Shown here piece by piece: positions 56,940-64,000 of a DNA stretch of 64,000 bases. Numbering within the stretch: position 1 is the first letter of the stretch; every line of letters starts with the position of its first letter. The stretch comes from Salticus scenicus (lineage: Eukaryota; Arthropoda; Arachnida; Araneae; Salticidae), in NCBI GenBank assembly GCA_963930645.1, contig OZ005662.1, forward strand, positions 101,416,436-101,480,435, given 5' to 3'. A program made the translations under genes and the position numbers. Below the pieces are notes generated by a model. It was not told where the DNA came from. It was given only the letters and a program-made list of their open reading frames with translations, and did not search any database.

Positions 56940-57164
56940 AATGTGCCATTTATTATGTTACCATTTCATTGATGAATTGTAAAATTGAATATACGGTAAC
57001 AATAATAATAATTATAATAATAATAATAATAAAGCAATATCCAAAAAATTTATTTTTCTTTTAAATCAAGGTTATAGCGCAAAGGTATTTTTTAATCTAT
57101 TCAAATTTCATAAGTGAACTTTTATTATAAAAAAAGTTACCTCAAATTCGTTTTGTGTTAAGAA

Positions 57165-57197
<33 letters not shown>

Positions 57198-57561
57198 AAG
57201 CATTTTAGAAATTAGTCAACAAGTATAGGAGTTACTTCAGCTATATTAGGTTTGTTCAATAAAATATGTATTCAGGAAAAATTTCTTATGGTTTTTTTTG
57301 TATATTTTTTAGAGATTTGAAATCTTTAATTTGCATTTTCGCAGTTCGAATTTTTTCATGTATTCATGATCTTAAAAATGCTTAAATTTCTGCAGATATT
57401 TAAGAAAAAACTTAATTTTTTTTTTAGATGTTCAACATAGCTTTACCTAAATAAAGTAGGGATTGATTTTGCAATATCTTTAAAAGAAAAAATATTAAAG
57501 TAAAAATATAACAAAAATCGTGTGTTTTTTTTTTTCTTCCAAACTTTTACATAGATATGCA

Positions 57562-57592
<31 letters not shown>

Positions 57593-58160
57593 ACTAACCA
57601 ATAAATTTTAGAACTAAGCATTAATTGGTTCTATTAAACATTCAAAACAAATTATTAAGTCCTTTATTAATTATCTGTAGAAGTTTAATCATTTTGAAGA
57701 GCATAAAATAATGAAAAAAAAAAAATGTGGAATTTGAGAAAACACAAATTTAAGATTTCAAATCTGTAAAAAATAAATCATAAATCATAAAAACTGTTGC
57801 TTAAATATATAGTTCATTGGATAAAATTCATATAATTCAATTTATAAATATTAAATGTAAATATAAGCTTTCGTTTGAACTCATTAACAATTAAACTATT
57901 TTCTGTTTAAAATTGCGTAAAACATAATTCAACATTCAAATTTTAATATAAATTTATGGGAAATTTATAAGAAATGTAATTTATGTAGAACAAAGTTAAA
58001 AAACGAAACCAAACAAGTGTTACTACATGCATTTAAAAAAAGTACAAGCATTTAAAATTAATTTCAATTCAAATAATACATTTCAATAAATAAATAATTT
58101 CTCTAAAATTACTTCTAAAATCATGTTTTAGTCTTTTCTAAAAAATGCATATTTCAACTT
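56940..58160. other. Unassigned AT-rich stretch
   Basis: ATA/TTA microsatellites (~57001-57031, ~57566-57592) and poly(A) at 57166-57195. No gene seen. Confidence 0.4.
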
Positions 58161-58161
58161 A

Positions 58162-58327
58162 TAGTCGGTAGCAAAGTTGTTCGAGCGCTTGCATAAATTC
58201 ATGTTTAAAAAAATGCACTTAATACTACTTTGTTAAATAAATTCTTGTCGAATCATGTTCTTAGTCAGCCTAAGAGCATGATTCGACAATGATTTATATA
58301 TAAAAAAAAAAAAAACAGTATTAAGTG

Positions 58328-58384
<57 letters not shown>

Positions 58385-58422
58385 AATTTTTGCTAACGTT
58401 CGAATAATTTTGCTGCCGACTG
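58162..58422. mobile_element. CAGTCGG-type foldback MITE, copy 2
   Basis: Same family as 16099-16311 with TA flanks. First base changed (TAGTCGG). A (TA)n run of ~50 nt (58332-58382) has expanded in the right arm. Confidence 0.8.
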
Positions 58423-59329
58423 TACGTATCCAGTTTTTGCTGTTCAATTTTTGCTATTGATACACATGGAAAAATTACTTACTATAAGAATTTAAAATTA
58501 GGATATTTATAAAGCATGGATCTTATACATGCTTAAAACTAAACAGAGAAGTAATAGTGACTTAGCTTAACAACGTCAAAATAAGAAAATTAATATTTTA
58601 AAGGATGCACCTACGTTAGATAACTGGAGAATCTTACATATACTTAAAACTAAACAGAAAGTGGTCAATGACTTAGCTAACAACGTCAAAATATGAAAAG
58701 GAATATTTTAACGCATATACCTACTGTAGATAACTGAAATAATCAATGATAAATTGATAAAAGAAAGTGAGATGCACCTTGCAACATATAGTTTCGAATG
58801 TTCACTTTTTGATAAAAAATCACAATGGAAATAAAGGTTAAAAAAGGTAAAGAATATTTCATCAGATAATTTGATTTGTACATAAAAGTATTTCAACATA
58901 TGATTAAACTGGAAATTCTCTGATATTTTTCTAATATTGAAACTCATTAAAATAAAGTCACAAGTTTAACAGACAATTAATTTTGATTGTTATCTATTAA
59001 ATATAAAGTGCCAATTTTTTGTCAGTTCCTTACAACAATGGCTCATATTATTTATTATATTGTACAATAATTTTAGTAATAATTTTCAAAACAACTATGT
59101 AAATTTGTAAAGTTTCAGTTTACAAACGTGGAAGGTTAACACAAGATAACAAAACTTATATCAGTGTTATTCTGATTCAAAAAGACTACAAAACTTAAAT
59201 CAGTGTTACTCTGTAACTACTCAGTCGTTTATTTATAAAGACTACAAATTAAAAACAAGTATATTTTTATATGTTCTTTATTTATTTCAAACAAATGTTG
59301 AAGAGTAATATAGCACATATAATCTATGA
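58423..59329. other. Unassigned stretch with a ~125-bp direct repeat
   Basis: TACTTAAAACTAAACAGA...AACAACGTCAAAATA occurs at ~58530-58595 and ~58632-58700. Otherwise nothing recognised. Confidence 0.45.
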
Positions 59330-59720
59330 AACGTAGCAAAAACATCACAAGGTAACATTGTGATGTCCCACAGATGTTTCTTTGCGGAATATCTTAGAAA
59401 TGTTCACCTGACGTGGAAGTGTCTCAACTCAGAGACATCACATTGAAACGACAAAGATATATCACACAGATTTCTGCATATGCGAAAATCAAAATTTGCT
59501 AACTCAACATGTCTCAGGGAGTATACCTCATCTATGATGAACCGCGATATCTTAGAAATGTTCTATGTAAGATACATTGAGATATGATGAAAATGAGACG
59601 TTGCGATGAATATGTGTCGTCTTTGGAATCCATTGTGCTGTATGGAAATGTGCAACGCTGCTTATATATCACCTCCAGGTAACTAATTTCACTATTTATG
59701 AAGATACTATAGGTGAAGTG
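59330..59720 (+). repeat. Interspersed repeat I, copy 2
   Basis: See 32620-33010. ATATCTTAGAAATGTTC occurs twice here (59389, 59547), indicating an internal ~158-bp duplication. Confidence 0.5.
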
Positions 59721-59884
59721 GTGTAAGCACATAGAGAACTCGAATTCACAAAATTGTCAGGGGTTAACAGAATATTATATAAATGTTTAATTATCAATAG
59801 TTAAATTATCAAAAGTTTAATTATCAATTAAGAATAACCATTGGAAATGCTTAGTAAGCAGTATTAAAATTTTATTGTAAATAC

Positions 59885-59945
59885 CTTAAAAACATGTAAC
59901 ACGTTTCGAAAAAATGCATACCTTTCATCATCAGTTAAATAGCAT
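59885..59945 (-). ncRNA. Hammerhead-like ribozyme motif
   Basis: Minus strand: CTGATGA (59934-59928), a stem GAAAGG...TTTTTTC, GAAA (59907-59904), a CGTG-TTA-CATG stem and then UU at the expected cleavage position, with TTAA/TTAA as short helix I. One unpaired base separates CTGATGA from helix II, unlike the consensus, so activity is doubtful. Such motifs occur in Penelope-like elements and retrozymes. Confidence 0.35.
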
Positions 59946-60094
59946 GTTCTGCTCCTGAAAATTGTTGGTGTTGAGATTAAGGCCAATTGTTTGCTTAAGG
60001 GATATTTTTATGGCCCAACATTGAAACAACTGTTGCTTTCATTGTCCAACAGTTATAAATGTCTGGATGAATGGCCCGACCGATGGAAAATCTT

Positions 60095-61025
60095 TGGACA
60101 CACATCAATTGCGCTTACGTTAATCCCCATATTGTCAAAAATGCATCAGTTGCGCTCGCGCGAAAAAATACTGATAAGGTTCATTGTCATGCCCCCCCCC
60201 CATGTATACCGGAAGGTAACGAATAATAATTTATAGGAAGGAAAAAATTCTTTACTTATTCTCGTGGTATCTCCTACGTAACGCTAATAGGCTTCAGTGA
60301 ATTCAAACAAGAGCAATGAAATATATATATACATATATTTGTATTATATAATGTATTTAAAGAAGTATTTATATTACACAAATAAAACTTGTCTAATAAA
60401 TAAAAGCAAATAAATACACAAATAAAAGTAAGTCTTGCTTTTGCCCCCAAGGTAAGTACGTGTTTTTTGTACCTGATGAAGAAAGGATACGTACTTTCGA
60501 AACCGGTTGTGCTGGATGGAATCTTATGGTGTGTGAAGATGTTTTAAAGTTTAAATATTGAATATACATGAAATTTTTATTTAGTTTTGTCATACCTGTA
60601 ATGTCTTAAAATTATTTTCACATTTAAATGAAACATAAGTACTTCGAAAAGAAACCCAAAAACATCATGCCATCAATAACTTATGATAGAATAAGATGAA
60701 CAATTTGTTCTGGTACGCAAAATATTTTTTGAAAAACAAATTTATTCCTGAAAAGCTTTCAAAAAATTAAAACAAGAAATATTAATGATTATAAAAAAGT
60801 TTTATCGACAAATTATGCAAATTTGGAAAGTCAAAATCATTTAGGATTTGTTTTCTGATTTAAGATTTTCTGAAAAACTTACGAGCGCAATTGATGCGTT
60901 TATGCTTTTGGGGGGGGGATATGATCTCGGCGCAACTGATGCCTATGAGGATGAAGGCGAAGGCCCTAAACGCAATTGAGTAGTACCTCCTATTCTTAAG
61001 CGCAACTCAATAACATCCAAAACTT
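60095..61025. repeat. Inverted cluster of GCGCAAYTGATG motifs
   Basis: CATCAATTGCGC (60104) and CATCAGTTGCGC (60144) face GCGCAATTGATG (60886), GCGCAACTGATG (60931), CGCAATTGAG (60970) and GCGCAACTCAAT (61000). A poly(C) / poly(G) run accompanies each side (60192, 60909). Looks like diverged inverse copies of one repeat. Confidence 0.45.
60465..60520 (+). ncRNA. Hammerhead-like motif, second copy
   Basis: CTGATGA (60473-60479), GAAAG/CTTTC helix, GAAA (60499-60502), CCGG-TTGTG-CTGG helix, but then A where a U is required, so probably inactive. The same one-base extra spacing as the motif at 59885-59945. Confidence 0.3.
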
Positions 61026-61507
61026 TAAGCCTATATGCAAAATGTTATATTTTCAATTACATTTTGGTATTTTGGTATTTTGTTTTACTGTTTTAATACT
61101 TTCGCGTGGAAAAATCACGTTTTCAACGATATTCTAATACGTGTAGTAAAATAACACTTCCTCTTTGCAGCTATGCAATGGTTAGAAATATGTCAATATA
61201 TGCAAATTTAATACACCAATTGCTGTTGGATTTAAAACTTTGTTCTTTATGATGGGCCAACCATAGCTGCCCAACAAATAGAATGCCGATGAAAGGAACA
61301 AAAATTGCAGCGTTGGGCAAACCGACAATATTTCAACAAACCAAGTACCAACTGCATGACCCAAATATCTATTGATGGGCCAACGAACCCACGTAGCATA
61401 TTTGGTACAAAGTTAGGGTCCGAAATTTCCACTCAGATTACACTCGTTGAAAAAAAAATGTTTCTCACCATAACATAAGGTTTAAGTTCTATTTTTTAAA
61501 AATATTC
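61026..61507. other. Unassigned stretch
   Basis: No gene or repeat structure recognised. Confidence 0.35.
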
Positions 61508-62415
61508 ATATTTCAATACAAATTTATTAAGGTATGATATTGAAGTTCGTTATGGCATGGTCTGTCTTTATTGAAAATGACGTAAATATCTGATGAATAA
61601 AAATTATTCTGATTTTCATAACACCAGTAGTTTATACGAACTACATTTATGGGGCAAGGGTGGAGGGAGCAATTATTCTACTTATATAAAATTTTATTCT
61701 GAATGAATATAGTTAAATAAATAATTTCTTTTAATGTATTAGACATTATTTAAAAATAATTCTCATTTTTCGCTACGCTTATCAAATTAAAAAGTGTAAT
61801 AAAATGGGACGACAGCCACCTGTTGAGCGATAATCACCAAAAGTTAATAGGCACCAATTTATATCAAGATGTAACTAAAATAAACTTTTATGAAATCCTA
61901 TGTATTTGTTCTAGATTTAATGCCGCTACAAAATTTTTCGCAAACACACATACATGTAGACAGACGGAAAGACATTTTCTAAAAATAGTCAAATCGTATT
62001 CTGATAGATATTGATATTTGGTAGACATAAGTTTGAAGAAAAACTTTTGTAACACAATATATTTATATTTGATTTTAGATCCCACTAAGGTAATGAAAAT
62101 TCAGAAAAAATATTTTCATTAAAAAATTTTTTTTTGAAAACTTCTTAAGGGAAAATAATTAAATGTACCATGAATTTAGATTTTTTTTTTTTTTTAGAAA
62201 ATAATTTATATTTTTTTTTATACTGTTTTCATTCATATGCGCATTGAAATAGATATAGTACCATCTCACCATGCAGAGAAATATAAAGTATCTCAAGATC
62301 TTTCATTCAAATGAGCAACTTCAGAGGTTTCTGCTTGATTTGTTTTTTTTTCGCTACACTGAACTTCCTGATTAAAACGACTTAACTTTGCAAACGGCGA
62401 TTGTTAAATTTTTAA
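61508..62415 (+). repeat. Interspersed repeat E, copy 2
   Basis: Full-length match to 3023-3922, same strand, with many substitutions and small gaps. Confidence 0.7.
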
Positions 62416-62600
62416 CCGACTTCAAAAAAGAAAGAAGGTTCTCAATTCAAACCGTATGTTTTTTTTTTTATGTTTGTTAGCTCATAACTTCTGAACGGAT
62501 GCTCTGATTTTGATACTTTTTGTTTTGTTGAAAAGGCCTTGGTAGAAAGGTCTCGAAAAATAGTCGCAAAACCATTCTTTCAAAGAATTAAAAAATATTT
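62416..62600 (+). repeat. Widespread arthropod repeat segment
   Basis: AACCGACTTCAAAAAAGAAA followed by AGGTTCTCAATTC and CATAACTTCTGAACGGAT is a phrase I recall from repeats of many insects. Its class is not assigned here. Confidence 0.35.
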
Positions 62601-62689
62601 ATATCCAATTTTAATATGATATACGATAAATACACATGGGTGGCCCTGGTCGACACGGAAACAAACACAAAGCAGGTTTGCCACTGTCT

Positions 62690-63010
62690 GGTAAACCTGG
62701 AATAGTCAGGTAATTTCATACAGTGATTGACAAAAGAAAAAAAATCTGCCATTTTTCCATTTTTTTTCTTAGCTTCTGCCATTTTAACACCCCCACCCAT
62801 CTTTTGTGTTTGTGTAAGAAATTTCTTACCTCGCTTATAAGCGGCAAATACTATCACTATATCAACTTTTGTCATATCATATGTAAATTTTGTGTTTTCA
62901 AGTGGTACCATAATTATTTTGCCCTCAACACAGTCAATGCTCAATCTAAGGTTAGACTGGAATTTTTTTAGAATATACCTGGAAAAGTCAGGGAATTTCA
63001 TTCTCCTGTT
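62690..63010. repeat. Direct repeat with CCTGGAAAAGTCAGG phrase
   Basis: ACCTGGAATAGTCAGGTAAT (62696) and ACCTGGAAAAGTCAGGGAAT (62979) bound ~290 bp. An open frame on the minus strand over this region is a by-product of the repeat. Confidence 0.4.
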
Positions 63011-63819
63011 TGAGTTGCAACCCTGACAAAGTTCTGAAACGCAAAAATGGAGTCCTGATACGAAAACGTTACCAGTTAAAATGTAATGGTACATTGATTT
63101 GCATCACCCTACTGCGTTCTAAGTTTGTTTGAACAAAACAAATGAACCGGATGAACAAACATGATTACAGAAACATGACATTATGTCTGTATTAAGATTT
63201 AAGAAACTTTATTATTAAGAAAACCTAAGTATTGAAAAAAAAAAGTACCATATATGCTCGCGTATCAGTCGACTCCCTACATCAAGAGGTTTGCACCAGT
63301 ATTTTAAGCTGATTTCTTTACCTTGTATAGTCACAAAATTTATCATGATTAAATAAGGGATAGAAAACTAATCTAAAATACTTTTTTTTTCTGGTTTTAG
63401 AGCACATTGAGATAAATGATTTGAGATGTTTCTTAACAGCCTCCTACATAGTATTAGTTTTAAGTCAATCTCAAAATGAGCTGGTTAAAAATTCCTAAAA
63501 AAACTGTTTTTCACGTACAATAAGATTAAATTTTAATTTATATCTGTAGGTAATATATAAATTCATTTATGCGGGGACCCATTTTTTGAAAAAAGGACCC
63601 AGATTTTTTTAACTTATGGGTCCCAGGTACCCATAATGTAGAAAGTTTAGCGGCATCACTGCCAATTTTGCAAACCCATGCATATATCTGAAAAACAATT
63701 TTCTTTGTATCTCCTTGAAATCCTTTTTATCCTGCTGTTATATTAAAAGTTAATAAAGAAAGCAATATTTTAAAAATTCAATAAAAACTTTGAATTTTAT
63801 TCGAACATTTCAGTTTTCT
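63011..63819. other. Unassigned stretch
   Basis: Contains GGGACCCAT (63574) with inverse ATGGGTCCC (63616). No gene seen. Confidence 0.35.
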
Positions 63820-64000
63820 TAACACAGTCAGTTATAGGGCAAAATTGTATATAAAAATGTATAATGAGGCTTAGTTATTGAAAAATCTTAACGAAACTTT
63901 TTTTTGGGACGGAGGACTGTTAGTTTCAATCTATTTTTTGTAAATCAGTTTTATGTAAACCCGAAAACAAATTAGAAATATCAATCCTATCATTACAAAT
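63820..64000 (+). repeat. Fragment joining D/C-type and A-type repeat text
   Basis: TTATAGGGCAAAATTGTATA with TAAAAATGTATAATGAGG resembles the tandem unit of C1/D. The last ~40 bp (AACAAATTAGAAATATCA, CCTATCATTACAAAT) match the ~190-bp unit of repeat A. Runs off the window. Confidence 0.45.

Noticed and set aside
62588..63094. 168-residue minus-strand open frame
   Set aside because: Covers the CCTGGAAAAGTCAGG direct repeats; low complexity and repeat-derived peptide phrases.

Overview
This window is AT-rich animal DNA, most likely from an arthropod. An orb-weaver-like spider is my best guess, from the coiled-coil Gag of the Gypsy element and the mix of Tc1/mariner, pogo, hAT-like and TTAA-type elements; I cannot confirm the species. 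There are no operons, no introns-free host genes and no CRISPR. Nearly everything is mobile DNA, much of it nested. I see one credible host gene, on the minus strand. A signal-peptide exon at 26618-26714 is phase-compatible with a terminal exon at 17546-17913, which encodes one membrane span, a Cys cluster and a PPSY motif. The roughly 8.7 kb intron between them holds a Gypsy element.

Layout. 0-5 kb: SINE-like and MITE-like pieces, a ~900 bp repeat (E1) and a Tc1 relic. 5.7-10.8 kb: two abutting copies of repeat family A, one carrying a 710 bp hAT-like insertion with a clean 8-bp target duplication. 10.86-12.29 kb: a full-length but dead Tc1-like element. 12.46-14.69 kb: two abutting elements (B1, C1) of a Helentron-like superfamily. 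16.0-17.0 kb: a pogo-like element with a nested MITE. 17.5-26.7 kb: the host gene, with an internally deleted Gypsy element (Gag plus integrase, no RT) at 18034-22397. 26.9-33.4 kb: MITEs, SINE-like repeats, a third family A copy and an LTR-like fragment.

The centrepiece is 33571-50765. A Tc1-like element (33571-48311, TA target duplication) is split by a 743 bp mariner-like derivative and by a 12,277 bp near-perfect palindrome (35594-47870). The palindrome has a 6-bp TATACC target duplication, begins AGTAGG and ends with its complement. Each ~6 kb arm carries a convergent copy of a C2H2 zinc-finger gene with Asn-rich LLNF-type C-terminal repeats. A relative of the split Tc1 at 4.1-5.0 kb preserves the empty site. 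I cannot place this palindrome in a named family. The 6-bp duplication and AG terminus recall Polintons/Mavericks, but none of their core genes is visible. It is my candidate for an undescribed mobile system.

From 48.3 kb on come a TA-flanked element with repeated CTAGG motifs holding a TTAA-type MITE and a mariner with a frameshift in a C run; more Helentron-like elements (C-prime, B2 and D, nested); a tRNA-derived SINE; a piggyBac-like MITE; two hammerhead-like motifs near 60 kb; and repeat E2. Coordinates of repeat ends are by eye and may be off by a few bases.
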